Shown here in pieces: positions 8,670 to 19,900 of a stretch of DNA of 64,000 nucleotides (positions are counted from its first letter, which is position 1; every line of letters starts with the position of its first letter). A program made the translations under genes and the position numbers. The notes beneath the pieces were generated by a model, which was given only the letters and a program-made list of their open reading frames with translations, had not been told where the DNA came from and did not search any database. The stretch spans positions 1 to 64,000 of the forward strand of contig NZ_VJXX01000005.1 in NCBI RefSeq assembly GCF_009377195.2. Reading direction: 5' to 3'. This DNA is from Arthrobacter bussei (GTDB taxonomy: Bacteria; Actinomycetota; Actinomycetes; Actinomycetales; Micrococcaceae).

Positions 8670-9224
8670 GTCTAGAAGAATCCCCTCAGACCTGGAAGAA
8701 CCGACGGACAGCTCGTCGCGGGCGGGCTCGGAGACATGGACGCTGAACATCCCTTCCTGGCTTCGGGCACCCCCGAGCCGCGCTCGAAGGGTTCGTTGCG
8801 TGCAGGCGAAGGACGTATCGGGCCGGGGCCTGCGTCTGCCTGTGCTCCGATCAGACTAGCCGACCGGCCGTGCGGGACCGGCTCGGGCAGCGGGGTCGGA
8901 CGATGGACGGCTTCCAACGATGAACGAGAGGCCGCCGTCGTCCCGTCCATCGGCCGCATCACATTCTGGTAGGGTTCTGTCCGATCACTGGCTCTTCATG
9001 CGGTAGGAGGAGCAGTTAGCGAGTCTCCAGGTCCGTCCGGGCGCGTCATCCGGGTTGGCCGCAGTCAGTGACAGTCCGTCGCGGGAAACGATCGGGCACA
9101 CAGTCCTCCACAGCACCGCACCACGTCATCATCGTCGTAACTAAGAACTGGGCTTAGTTGCTGCACGCGCGCCCGTACTCCGATCAGGGGACGGCCGCGC
9201 GATCGCATCTACTAAAGGGTTCTT
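8670..9224. other. Divergent intergenic region between wzx-type and beta-helix genes
   Basis: About 550 bp without a convincing gene. It contains a minus-strand TAGTCT -10-like box (8858-8853) for the flippase and a 7-bp dyad near the beta-helix gene (9139-9159). Short open frames here lack ribosome binding sites and recognisable protein features. Confidence 0.5.
9139..9159. promoter_or_regulatory. Dyad AACTAAG-N7-CTTAGTT upstream of the beta-helix gene
   Basis: A perfect 7-bp inverted repeat with a 7-bp spacer lies 66 bp before the start codon. It is more A/T-rich than its surroundings, which fits an operator or promoter element rather than a terminator. Confidence 0.4.
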
Positions 9225-10877
9225 ATGCACAAGACAGCCACTGGCTTCATCAGTACGGTGTCCGCTCTTCTCCTGCTACCTCTCGGCGTCCCCACTGCCT
9301 CGGCGGCCACCTCGGCCGAGGTGTGTTCGGCCATGACACAGGCCACCTACCGGAGCGTCAACCCGACGTCGGGCGTCACCCTGCTCACGACGTCCCCGCG
9401 CGAGATCACCAATGCCGCCGAGAGATACGGCTTCACGGAGGATCGGCAGGTCGAATTCGAGGCAGCCACCCGCGCGGGTGACGGGCTCGTGCCCGTCTAC
9501 CGCCTCTACCGGGACGGAGCGTTCACCTGGATGGCGGACCGCGAGGGTGAAGGTGAGTTCGAAAGCGCCCAGAGCAAATACGGCTACACGAGCCAGCAGA
9601 TCGACTTCTACGCTTCTCCGACGGCGCTCGAGTGCACCGTTCCCGTTCATCGTCTGCTCAAGGGTGACATCCACCGTTTCGTCGCCGATGACGCTGACCG
9701 CGCGGCATTGACGGCGAACGGCTGGACGGACGAGGGCGCGAAATTCTGGGTGACCGACGCCGATGCTACTGCGGCGCCTGCCCCGGCACCCGCTCCGGCA
9801 CCCGCACCCGCTCCGGCGCCCGCCCCTGCTCCTGCCCCTGCTCCTGCCCCTGCTCCTGCGCCGATCCCGTCCAATCAGATCGCCTGGGCCAGTGTGGCGC
9901 GGGCCGGGGACGACATCAACGACGTCCTCGCGAAGCCCGAACTGACAGGCAAGGTGCTCAGGCTGCCTGCCGGCGTCTTCGAGGTGTCGAACTTCCTCAA
10001 CGGATCGCAGGCCATCGTCGTCCCACCAACGGTGAAGGGCATCGTCGGCGCGGGTCGCGACACGATTATTCGCATTCGGCCCAACACCTCGAGCTATGGT
10101 TGGACTGTCCCGGCCACAGGCTCCGGCATGACGAACCAACTTTATGTACTACGGATGACGGACGGGCATAATCAGGTCCTCTCCGATTTCTGGTTGCAGG
10201 GCACTGAGCAGGGTCATCTCTACAACGGGATCATGGTCGGGCGCTCAGGCCCTGGAACGCGCGTCGAGAACCTGCTCATCAGTGGAATTCCCGGTAACTC
10301 CGGATTCCCGCCCGGGGAGACCTTCGGCCTCAATTGGTGGCGAGGTTCCGATTCGGTCACACGCAACGTCGAGATCGATGGATACCGGTGGTCGGGCAAT
10401 ACGTTCGCCAGCCGCATCCGGGAAGCTCAGGTCGGTGCTTCGCCGATCGGCTACAACAATCACGACAACGCCCGGCTTTATGACGTCTACACGCATGATG
10501 CGGCCTTCGGCATGCCGACGTTCTGGATCTCGAACAATGCGGAAACCTGGAACCTCCAGTCCATTCGCAACGTGATCGGCATCAATCACGAGGAGAGCTT
10601 CGGGATCGTCCATCACCAACCGGTCATGTACGGATCGAAGACGCGGCGCCATATCAACTTCATGTCCAACAGGTCCGACGGTCGCCTGACGATCATCGGT
10701 TCCACGAATGACGAGTGGATCAACACCACCCAGTCGGGCCCGGTGGGCAAGGGGAAGAAGATGCTCATCCAGACGCCGACGAACTACACCGGCTTGAACA
10801 CGAATCGCATCTTCACTCCGCCGAAGATCGTGCTCGACGACGGCGTGACGTCCCACCCCTATCTCTGGGCACACTAG
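9225..10877 (+). CDS. Secreted beta-helix protein with N-terminal DUF5648-like modules and Ala-Pro linker
   Basis: The 550-residue protein has a Sec signal peptide (MHKTATGFISTVSALLLLPLGVPTASA, cleavage near 28). Two related modules follow (LVPVYRLYRDGAFTWM... and TVPVHRLLKGDIHRFV..., about residues 60-180) that resemble DUF5648-type repeats. A rigid Ala-Pro linker spans about 183-213. The C-terminal domain (214-550) has the spaced hydrophobic strands of a right-handed parallel beta-helix, as in pectate-lyase-like or tailspike depolymerase proteins. Polysaccharide lyase or hydrolase activity is possible, but no catalytic residues can be assigned. The start has AAAGGG upstream. The beta-helix half is noticeably less GC-rich than neighbouring genes, a hint of transfer. 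It sits beside the flippase gene, so it may process or bind the exported polymer. Confidence 0.75.
   Translation: MHKTATGFISTVSALLLLPLGVPTASAATSAEVCSAMTQATYRSVNPTSGVTLLTTSPREITNAAERYGFTEDRQVEFEAATRAGDGLVPVYRLYRDGAFTWMADREGEGEFESAQSKYGYTSQQIDFYASPTALECTVPVHRLLKGDIHRFVADDADRAALTANGWTDEGAKFWVTDADATAAPAPAPAPAPAPAPAPAPAPAPAPAPAPAPIPSNQIAWASVARAGDDINDVLAKPELTGKVLRLPAGVFEVSNFLNGSQAIVVPPTVKGIVGAGRDTIIRIRPNTSSYGWTVPATGSGMTNQLYVLRMTDGHNQVLSDFWLQGTEQGHLYNGIMVGRSGPGTRVENLLISGIPGNSGFPPGETFGLNWWRGSDSVTRNVEIDGYRWSGNTFASRIREAQVGASPIGYNNHDNARLYDVYTHDAAFGMPTFWISNNAETWNLQSIRNVIGINHEESFGIVHHQPVMYGSKTRRHINFMSNRSDGRLTIIGSTNDEWINTTQSGPVGKGKKMLIQTPTNYTGLNTNRIFTPPKIVLDDGVTSHPYLWAH
9773..9862 (+). repeat. Ala-Pro coding repeat (linker)
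   Basis: Degenerate hexamer repeats of GCx-CCx codons, ending in regular CCTGCTCCTGCC units, encode about 30 residues of alternating Ala and Pro. Repetition at DNA level makes in-frame length variation likely. Confidence 0.9.
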
Positions 10878-10900
10878 CTCCGGGTCGGATGATCGACCGG

Positions 10901-10931
10901 AGGGCTCCGACCGCACTGCAGTCGGGGCCCT
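10901..10931 (+). terminator. Intrinsic terminator after the beta-helix gene
   Basis: AGGGCTCCGAC (10901-10911) pairs with GTCGGGGCCCT (10921-10931) with a single G-U-type position, leaving a 9-nt loop, 24 bp after the stop codon; a short T-containing stretch follows. Confidence 0.65.
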
Positions 10932-10951
10932 TCCGCATTTCCCGGGCTTCT

Positions 10952-10957
10952 TAGGCT
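10952..10957 (+). promoter_or_regulatory. Candidate -10 box for sufS-sufU
   Basis: TAGGCT lies about 98 bp before the sufS start and matches the -10 hexamer seen before several other genes in this window. Between it and the gene, AGGATT (10991-10996) and AATCCT (11006-11011) form a small dyad that could be an operator. Confidence 0.35.
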
Positions 10958-11018
10958 CCACTGGGATGCCCCGCACCACCCCCGAGTGGCAGGATTAACG
11001 CAGACAATCCTTGCGTAA

Positions 11019-12371
<1,353 letters not shown>

Positions 12372-12824
12372 ATGAGCACCGGACTCGAACAGCTGTACCA
12401 GCAGATCATCCTCGACCACGCGAAGGCGCGGCACGGTTCGCCGCTGGCGGACTACGACGGCGACGGCAGGGTGGGGGAGTCCCACCAGCTGAACCCGGTG
12501 TGCGGGGACGAGATCACCCTCCGCGCCGCTGTGCTGGACGGCAGCGTTGCGGCGGTCACGTGGGACGGCGCCGGATGTGCCATCTCGATGGCGTCGGCGT
12601 CGGTGCTCACGGACCTCGTGCAGGGCGTGCCGCGCGACGAGGCGATCACGCTCGTCGATGCCTTCCGCGAGGTCATGCGGTCCCGCGGCCGAATCGAGGC
12701 GGACGAGGAGGTGCTCGGGGATGCCGCGGCCTTCTCGGGTGTCTCCCGGTTCCCTGCGCGCGTGAAGTGCGCCATGCTCGCCTGGGTCGCGCTCGAGGAA
12801 TCCCTGCTCGCCGCCAACGGCTAG
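12372..12824 (+). CDS. sufU: SufU, U-type Fe-S assembly scaffold / sulfurtransferase
   Basis: The 150-residue protein has the zinc-binding and sulfur-relay residues of SufU: Cys44 and Asp46 (NPVCGDE), Cys69 (GAGCAIS) and Cys133 (VKCAMLAW). In Gram-positive bacteria SufU is a zinc-dependent partner that accepts sulfur from SufS. The insertion between the second and third cysteines that separates SufU from IscU is present. It begins immediately after the sufS stop codon. The ribosome binding site lies inside the end of sufS (GGAGCAGAG). Confidence 0.95.
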   Translation: MSTGLEQLYQQIILDHAKARHGSPLADYDGDGRVGESHQLNPVCGDEITLRAAVLDGSVAAVTWDGAGCAISMASASVLTDLVQGVPRDEAITLVDAFREVMRSRGRIEADEEVLGDAAAFSGVSRFPARVKCAMLAWVALEESLLAANG

Positions 12825-12866
12825 GTCCCGACGAGCCGACCGACGGTCGTGCGGGCAGCGGTGCGC

Positions 12867-14543
12867 TCACCGCGTGGGCTGCGGGATCACGATGGTGAAG
12901 CACGACCCACGGCCCGGCTCGCTGGCCACCGAGATCGAGCCGCCGTGCTCGCTGACGATGCTCTTGGTGATCAGCAGGCCCAGCCCGACGCCCGGTACGG
13001 CCGAGGTGCGCACCGACGGGGAGCGGAAGAAGCGGTCGAAGACCTGGTGCAGTTCCTCGGCCTCGATGCCTATGCCTGTGTCCTCCACCTCGATGACGAG
13101 GCCGTCGTCCCCGAGGGAGGCGTCCAGCGTGATGCTGCCGCCGCGCCTGTTGTACTTCACGGCATTGGTCAGCAGGTTGTCGACCGCCTGGGCGAGGCGG
13201 GCAGGGTCCGCGACCGCGTTCAGGGATGACGGCGCCCGGTTCACGAGGTGGACCCCGGCCCGGACGGCCCGCAGATGGCCGGAGGATGCCGCATCGGCCA
13301 GGATGCGGCCGACGTCGGTGGCGACGGGGATGACCTCGAAGGTGCCGGCGTTGATCGCGAGCAGGTCCTCGACCAGCTGTTCGAGCCGAAGGGCGTTCCG
13401 CCTGGCGATCTCGAGGTAGCCCTCCACACGCTCGGGTAGCGCGTCCGCCAGCTCCAGCGTCACGTCGAGGTAGCCGAGGATCGACGTGAGCGGGGTGCGG
13501 AACTCGTGCGAGACGTTCGACAGGAAGTCGTCCTTCGCCTGCAGGGCGAGGAGCAGTTCGGTGACGTCGTTGAAGGACACGACCGTCCCCGCGAAGGCGC
13601 CGTCGTCGTCGTACATGGACTGCGAGAAGATGCTGAGCGCCCGCTGGGATCGTCCGGTGCCCACCCACACCTGTTCACCCTGCAGGTCCTCGCCCATGAT
13701 GGCCCGGCGCACCGGTCGCATCGTGGGCGGGATCGGCGTGGTCCTGTCCGCGCCGAAGATCAGCAGCTCGCTCTCGTCGGGATCGGGCGTGCCCGGCGGC
13801 GCGGCTGCCGCATGGCCCTCACGCTGGCGGGCGTTCATCAGGATGTCGTTGCCGTCACGGTCCACGGCCAGAAGCCCCACGCTCACGGTGTCCAGGACGG
13901 TCCCGAGGAGCCGTTCGCGGTCGCGGCCGGCGTCGATGCTCTCCTGCAGCGCGGCCTGGGATGCCCGGAGGGCGTCCTGCCGGCGCCGGTTGTCCTTCGC
14001 CAGCGCGCTCACGAACCCGGCCAGACCGGCGAGCATGATGGGCAGGAGGATGGGATCGATGAGGCCGCGAAGCGTCAGTACCTCGGTCCGGAGGAGGAAC
14101 GGCAGCCAGATGACGAGGAGGGAGGCGACGACGGCGATCGTCACGGCGGTCGCGGTGCGGACCCTCGACGCGGCGATCCAGACCATGGGGAAGGCGGCGA
14201 GGAGCCCGACGCCCGTGAGGCTGTCGCCCGCGGCCGCCCGGGTGAGCGCGATGGCGACGAAGTCGACGAGCGGGACGATGATGACCCAGCGGCTGGGGAT
14301 GCGCGACCACGGCAGCGTGCAGCACAGTGCGAGGACGGCTAGGTTCAGGATCCACCCCGCGACGAAGACGGGAACGGAGTAGAGCTCCTCGCTCTGCAGT
14401 AGCCCGAGCACGACCGTCATGGAGAAGGTGCTGCTGAGGGCCAGTTCGCTCAGGATGATGCGGCGCCGGTGACGGGCCCGGCGGGGACCCCGCACAGCCT
14501 CGACCGGACCATGCCCTGCCTGCACTACCCCCGGTTCGGCCAT
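12867..14543 (-). CDS. Membrane sensor histidine kinase (orphan) with PAS-like domain
   Basis: The 558-residue protein has about five to six N-terminal membrane helices (33-182), a short coiled region, and a PAS-like sensor (about 208-330) whose end reads GTVVSFNDVTELLLALQ. The HisKA dimerisation/phosphoacceptor box NVSHEFRTPLTSILGYLD has His346. The HATPase_c domain shows an N box (DNLLTNAVKYN, 455-465), G1 (VEDTGIGI) and G2 (GVGLGLLITKSIVSEHGG). It should sense a membrane or cytoplasmic signal and phosphorylate a response regulator, but none is adjacent. Its ATG is three bases after the nhaA stop, so it is co-transcribed with the Na+/H+ antiporter. No ribosome binding site stands out, which fits translational coupling. 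A role in pH or sodium response is inference from context only. Confidence 0.88.
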   Translation of the reverse strand: MAEPGVVQAGHGPVEAVRGPRRARHRRRIILSELALSSTFSMTVVLGLLQSEELYSVPVFVAGWILNLAVLALCCTLPWSRIPSRWVIIVPLVDFVAIALTRAAAGDSLTGVGLLAAFPMVWIAASRVRTATAVTIAVVASLLVIWLPFLLRTEVLTLRGLIDPILLPIMLAGLAGFVSALAKDNRRRQDALRASQAALQESIDAGRDRERLLGTVLDTVSVGLLAVDRDGNDILMNARQREGHAAAAPPGTPDPDESELLIFGADRTTPIPPTMRPVRRAIMGEDLQGEQVWVGTGRSQRALSIFSQSMYDDDGAFAGTVVSFNDVTELLLALQAKDDFLSNVSHEFRTPLTSILGYLDVTLELADALPERVEGYLEIARRNALRLEQLVEDLLAINAGTFEVIPVATDVGRILADAASSGHLRAVRAGVHLVNRAPSSLNAVADPARLAQAVDNLLTNAVKYNRRGGSITLDASLGDDGLVIEVEDTGIGIEAEELHQVFDRFFRSPSVRTSAVPGVGLGLLITKSIVSEHGGSISVASEPGRGSCFTIVIPQPTR

Positions 14544-14546
14544 GGA

Positions 14547-15905
14547 TCAGTCCGTGCGGTTCTCGAACACGTCGGGGACGCCGTCCGCATCGGTGTCGAC
14601 CTTCTCCTCCTCCTCGATGCGGCGGTAGTGCTTGTTGCGCAGGCGCAGGACCACGCTCGCCAGGAGCGCCGCCAGGAGGGATGCCGTGAGGATGGCGACC
14701 TTCGCATGATCGTCGTGCTCGCTGCCCGCCCCGAAGCTGAGGTCGTTGACGAGCAGGGACACGGTGAAGCCGACCCCGGCGAGGATGCCGACGCCCAGCA
14801 GGTCCCACCAGCTCAGTCCCGGATCGAGGTCGGCCTTCGTGGTCCTCGTGACGATGAACGTGGTCAGGAGCACGCCGATCGGCTTGCCGAGGACGAGCCC
14901 GAGCACGACCCCGATCAGGACCGGATCCGTGAGCGCGGACACGAAGCCCTTCGCGCCGCCGATCGCCACGCCCGCGGAGAAGAAGGCGAAGACCGGGACG
15001 GCGAAGCCCGTCGAGAGTGGGCGGAAGCGATGCTCGAGGACCTCGGCCAGTCCCGGCTTGTTCGGGCGGGGCAGCAGGGGCTTGCCCTCCGACCTCCGCA
15101 GGACGGGCACACAGAACCCGAGGAGCACGCCGGCGACCGTCGCGTGCACGCCCGACGCGTGCATGAGCGCCCAGGTGGCGACGCCCAGCGGCAGGAGGAT
15201 GAGCCACGGACCCCGCGTGGTGCTGCCGAAGAACTTCGGCCGCCGCTGGGCGAGCAGGGCGAAGAGGCCCAGGGGGAGCAGCATCCAGAGGAGGAAGACG
15301 AGGCTGACGTCCTCCGAGTAGAAGAACGCGATGATCGCAATGGCGATGAGGTCGTCGACGACGGCGAGCGTCAGGAGGAAGACGCGCAGTGCGCCGGGCA
15401 GGTGTGAGCTGATGACTGCGAGGACGGCCAGGGCGAAGGCGATGTCCGTCGCGGTGGGAATGGCCCAGCCGCGGAGCGTCTCGGGGGAGGACAGGTTCAC
15501 GGCCGTGTAGATGAGCGCGGGAACGAGGACACCGCCGAAGGCGGCCGCGACGGGGACGATTGCACGGCTGAGGCGCCGCAGGTCCCCCGCCACGAACTCA
15601 CGCTTGAGTTCGAGGCCCGTGAGGAAGAAGAAGACCGCGAGCAGACCGTCGGAGGCCCAGGCGCCCACCGACAGCTTCAGGTGCCATGGTTCGTAGCCGA
15701 ACTCGAAGTCCCGGATCGCGAAGTAGGACGCGGAGAACGGCGAGTTGGCCCAGAGGATGGCAAGGGCGGCCGCGATGAGGAGCAGGATCCCCCCGACCGT
15801 CTCCTTGCGCAGGATCTCCGTGATGCGGAGGTGCTCCGCATAGCTCGAACGCTGGAGGATCACGGGGTGGGCGCCTGCCGGCTTCGCTCGATCGTCCTGG
15901 GTCAT
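14547..15905 (-). CDS. nhaA: Na+/H+ antiporter NhaA
   Basis: The 452-residue protein has about 11-12 membrane helices. It contains the NhaA hallmarks: [15 protein letters not shown] (the T-D-I-A-F-A helix, in the unwound TM IV region), [15 protein letters not shown] (the paired aspartates that bind Na+/H+), and glycine-rich late helices ([15 protein letters not shown]). It exchanges cytoplasmic Na+ for external protons and regulates pH and sodium load. A GGAGA box precedes ATG 15905. The acidic C-terminal tail ([22 protein letters not shown]) resembles a thrombospondin type 3-like DxDxDG calcium loop, an unusual end for this family. It is followed by the histidine kinase gene with only three bases between. 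Confidence 0.95.
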   Translation of the reverse strand: MTQDDRAKPAGAHPVILQRSSYAEHLRITEILRKETVGGILLLIAAALAILWANSPFSASYFAIRDFEFGYEPWHLKLSVGAWASDGLLAVFFFLTGLELKREFVAGDLRRLSRAIVPVAAAFGGVLVPALIYTAVNLSSPETLRGWAIPTATDIAFALAVLAVISSHLPGALRVFLLTLAVVDDLIAIAIIAFFYSEDVSLVFLLWMLLPLGLFALLAQRRPKFFGSTTRGPWLILLPLGVATWALMHASGVHATVAGVLLGFCVPVLRRSEGKPLLPRPNKPGLAEVLEHRFRPLSTGFAVPVFAFFSAGVAIGGAKGFVSALTDPVLIGVVLGLVLGKPIGVLLTTFIVTRTTKADLDPGLSWWDLLGVGILAGVGFTVSLLVNDLSFGAGSEHDDHAKVAILTASLLAALLASVVLRLRNKHYRRIEEEEKVDTDADGVPDVFENRTD

Positions 15906-15946
15906 CGGGTCTCCTCGGGGATGCAGCGTGCAGGGGTGGTCCGGTC

Positions 15947-16168
15947 TCAGGCGATGAGGGCTCGCACCCCGATGACGGCAGTCGCCGCGCCGAGGATCAT
16001 CGAGGTGGAGATCAGCATGAGGTGGACCGTGAGGAACCTGGTCGCCGCACCCTTCTCGTCCCGGGCGCGCGGGTCCTTGAGGATGCGCCGCAGGAACGGC
16101 GGCCAGACGATCAGGGTCCAGACGCCGGACAGGATGAGGATCAGGGCAAGGGGTGTGGGCAGCTGCAT
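15947..16168 (-). CDS. Small SCO4848-type membrane protein
   Basis: The 73-residue protein has two hydrophobic helices (about 6-24 and 48-70) joined by a charged loop [24 protein letters not shown]. This matches the short actinobacterial membrane protein family represented by SCO4848, whose function is unknown. It lies between the DUF2505 gene and nhaA on the same strand with short gaps and is probably co-transcribed with nhaA. Confidence 0.7.
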   Translation of the reverse strand: MQLPTPLALILILSGVWTLIVWPPFLRRILKDPRARDEKGAATRFLTVHLMLISTSMILGAATAVIGVRALIA

Positions 16169-16208
16169 GGTGGTCGCGGAACTCTCGGGTGGGGTGGTGA
16201 GGGGCTTG

Positions 16209-16706
16209 TCAGCGGTTCTCGAGCCAGGTGCGGGCCTCGGTCGCCTGCACGTTGAGGGCCTTGCCGATCATCGGCTCGGCGGCACCGGCGATCTTCCCGC
16301 CGAGGAACGGGATGGTCGAGGAGACGGTGCCCTGGAGGTCGACGACGGTCCCGCCGCCCTGGGCCGTGAGGCGTTGCACCGCCGCCACGGAGAGGGGGAC
16401 GCCCGCGACGGTCATCTGCAGTGTCGCCTCGCGGGAGCCGTCGGCGGTCGGCGCCGCCCACTGCTCGGTCTGGGTGACGGACAGCGTCTCGCCGACGAAC
16501 TTGCGGGCCATGTCGGGGAGGCGATCGGTCGGCATGGTGCGGACCGCCGTGAGCGTGAACGCGCCGGTGGTGTCCCCGTCCACCGTGAGCGACTCGAGGG
16601 TTCCACCGACGTGCTCGCTCATATGGCGGACGAAGCCTTCGTCGGTGAACACCCCGAGTACCGTCGCCGGGTCGTAGGGGAGCGTGGTCGATGCGTTCAG
16701 GGCCAT
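16209..16706 (-). CDS. DUF2505 domain protein (START/SRPBCC-like)
   Basis: The 165-residue protein starts MALNASTTLPYDPATVLGVFTDEGFVRHMSEHVGG and shows the strand pattern and final amphipathic helix (GAAEPMIGKALNVQATEARTWLENR) of DUF2505, an actinobacterial member of the SRPBCC/polyketide-cyclase-like fold. These proteins may bind hydrophobic ligands; no reaction is established. ATG 16706 is chosen because an AGGAG box lies just upstream (CCCAGGAGAACCC). The open frame extends far upstream only as a shadow of mfd. It is divergent from mfd. Confidence 0.8.
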   Translation of the reverse strand: MALNASTTLPYDPATVLGVFTDEGFVRHMSEHVGGTLESLTVDGDTTGAFTLTAVRTMPTDRLPDMARKFVGETLSVTQTEQWAAPTADGSREATLQMTVAGVPLSVAAVQRLTAQGGGTVVDLQGTVSSTIPFLGGKIAGAAEPMIGKALNVQATEARTWLENR

Positions 16707-16967
16707 GGGTTCTCCTGGGGTCGTCGAGATGCCGCGCGGGCGGGGTCTGCCAGCAATCCTACGGCCTGCCGGTCGGGAGCCGGGCGGATCAGGGGGCGCC
16801 GGACGGGCCCCGAAAGCGTCAGGACCCCTTGGTAGTGTGGGAGCATCCCCGGGAACGATTCGTCTTCCCGGGCTTTCGTGCTGTCCCAGCCCCCCGGCAG
16901 CCGCGTCGAGCCGGCGCGGACCGGGGGCCGGTGGCGGAGGAGACCACGCCTGAGGAGCCCCAGACAG

Positions 16968-19900
16968 ATGAGCCTGAACGGATTGCGCGCGGCGCTCGCC
17001 GAGGACGCGTCCTACGCGCGTGTACGCACCAACGCCTCGCGCCCGGTCGACCAGCGCAGCGCCGACCTGCAGATCGGAGCGCCCGCGGGACTGCGCGCGC
17101 CCCTGATCGCGGAGATGGTCGACGGCCTGGCAGGCTTGTCGGCACCCGACGCGGACGCCGGCACCGGCACCGGCACAGTCCCCGATACCGGCGCAGCAGT
17201 GCCCGTGGTGCTCGCGATCACCGCGACCGGCCGGGAGGCCGAGGACCTGGCCCAGGCGCTCCGCAGCTACCTGCCCGAGAGTGCCATCGAGGAGTTCCCC
17301 AGCTGGGAGACCCTGCCGCACGAACGCCTGTCGCCACGTTCGGACACGGTGGGCCGCAGGCTCTCGGTCCTCCGGCGGCTCGCCCACCCGGGCGCGTCGC
17401 CGATCAGGGTCATCACCGCGCCCATCCGCGCGGTCGTGCAGCCGCTCGTCGCCGGTCTCGGCGACCTGGAGCCCGTTGCGCTGAAGGTGGGCGACGAGAT
17501 CGCCTTCTCCGACGTGGTCAAGGCGCTGGCCGACGCAGCGTACGCGAGGGTCGACATGGTCACGCACCGGGGCGAATTCGCCGTGCGCGGGGGCATCATC
17601 GACGTCTTCCCACCGACCGAGGACCACCCGGTCCGCATCGACTTCTTCCGCGACGAGGTGGACCAGATGCGCTGGTTCGCGGTCGCCGACCAGCGCTCGC
17701 TGGCCACGGGGGAACCTCCGGTGGCGCTGTATGCGCCGCCCTGCCGCGAGATCCTCATCACGCCGTCGGTCATGTCCCGTGCGGCGAAGCTGCAGTTCGA
17801 GCTCCCTGCCGCGGCGGCGATGCTGGAGAAGATCGCCGGAGGCATCGCCGTCGAGGGCATGGAGTCCCTCGCCCCGGTGCTGGTGGACGCCATGGTGCCC
17901 TTCGCAGGCGAACTGCCCGCGGGGTCCATCGCCGTCGTGATCGAGCCGGAGAAGGTCCGCGCCCGCGCGCACGACCTCGCCGCCACGAACGAGGAGTTCC
18001 TCGCCGCCGCGTGGTCCACGGCATCCGAGGGCGGTGCCGCGCCGCTCGACCTCGGCGGCGGCCTCGGCACGGACCTGCAGGAGGCGAGCTTCCGCTCGCT
18101 GACGGAGACACGGTCGACGGCGCTCGCCCACGAGGTGGCCTGGTGGGGCATCACCTCCTTCGGTGCGGACGAGGAGCTCGCCGACGTCGACAGTTTCACG
18201 CTGCACGCACGCGAGCCGCGTGGGTACCAGGGCGATGTCGCCGAGATGATGGACTTCATCGGCGGTCGTGTCCGGGACCAGTGGCGCGTCGTGGTCGCGA
18301 CCGAGGGACCCGGGCCCGCCCAGCGCCTCGCGGAGCTGTTCCATGACAACGACATCCCCACGAGCCGCGTCGAGTCCCTGGATGCCCCGCCCCAGGCCGG
18401 GATCATCGAGATCACGACGGCGTGCGCCGGGCGCGGGTTCGTGGTGGACGGCCTGAAGATCGGGCTGCTCACGGAGGCCGACCTCCTGGGCCGCACCAGT
18501 GCCTCGGGCACGCGCGACATGCGGAAGATGCCCTCACGCCGAAGGAATGCCGTCGACCCCCTGCAGCTGAAGGAGGGCGACTTCGTGGTGCATGAGCAGC
18601 ACGGTGTGGCCCGCTTCGTCGAGCTGATGCAGCGCTCCACGGGCGCGGGCCCCACGCGGACCACCCGCGAGTACCTGGTCCTCGAGTACGCGCCGTCGAA
18701 GCGCGGCGCCCCGGGGGACCGGCTGTTCGTGCCGACGGACCAGCTGGACCAGGTGACGCGCTACGTCGGCGGTGACGCCCCGGCGCTGAGCAAGATGGGC
18801 GGCTCGGACTGGAGCAAGACCAAGAATCAGGCCCGGAAGGCCGTCAAGGAGATCGCGGGCGAGCTGATTCGCCTGTACTCGGCGCGCATGGCCTCCCGCG
18901 GTCATGCCTTCGGTGCCGACACGCCCTGGCAGCGCGAGCTCGAGGAGGCGTTCCCCTACGTCGAGACGCCGGACCAGCTGACCACCATCAACGAGGTCAA
19001 GGCGGACATGGAGCGGGAGGTGCCGATGGACCGGCTCGTCTCGGGGGACGTCGGCTACGGCAAGACCGAGATCGCCGTCCGTGCCGCGTTCAAGGCCGTG
19101 CAGGACGGCAAGCAGGTGGCCGTGCTCGTGCCGACCACCCTGCTGGTGCAGCAGCACTTCGAGACGTTCTCCGAGCGCTTCTCCGGCTTCCCGGTCCGTG
19201 TCCGCGCCCTGTCGCGCTTCCAGACGGCGAAGGAGTCGCGGGAGACCGCCGAGGGGCTCACCTCGGGCGCCGTCGACGTCGTCATCGGCACGCACCGCCT
19301 GCTGTCCAAGGAGATCACCTTCAAGGACCTCGGGCTCGTGATCGTCGACGAGGAGCAGCGCTTCGGCGTGGAGCACAAGGAGGCCCTCAAGAAGATGCGC
19401 ACCAACGTGGACGTCCTCGCCATGAGTGCGACGCCGATCCCCAGGACGCTCGAGATGTCCCTCACGGGCATCCGGGAGACCTCGACGCTCGCGACCCCAC
19501 CGGAGGAGCGCCACCCGGTGCTCACGTACGTGGGCCCGTACACGGACAAACAGGCCTCCGCCGCGATACGGCGTGAACTCATGCGCGAGGGCCAGGTGTT
19601 CTTCGTGCACAACCGGGTCTCGTCGATCGACCGGACCGCGGCGCACCTCAAGGAACTCGTGCCCGAGGCGCGGGTCGCGGTCGCGCACGGGCAGATGACG
19701 GAGTCCCGCCTGGAGCAGATCATCGTGGACTTCTGGGAGAAGCGGTTCGATGTCCTCGTGTGCACCACGATCATCGAGACGGGCCTCGACATCTCCAATG
19801 CCAACACGCTGATCGTGGACCGCGCGGACTCCTACGGTCTCTCGCAGCTGCACCAGCTGCGCGGGCGCGTGGGGCGGGGCAGGGAGCGGGCCTACGCCTA

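Noticed and set aside
8672-8962. Possible small gene on the minus strand in the wzx/beta-helix gap
   Set aside because: Overlaps the alternative wzx start, lacks a ribosome binding site and has no conserved features.
9773-9862. Minus-strand Ala-Gly repeat protein opposite the Ala-Pro linker
   Set aside because: It is only the complement of the linker repeat; the plus-strand gene has a signal peptide, start site and terminator.
16709-18344. Long minus-strand frame upstream of and continuous with the DUF2505 gene
   Set aside because: It lies opposite mfd, is Arg/Gly/Asp-rich with no family motif, and the true DUF2505 start at 16706 has its own AGGAG box. It is a GC-rich shadow frame.
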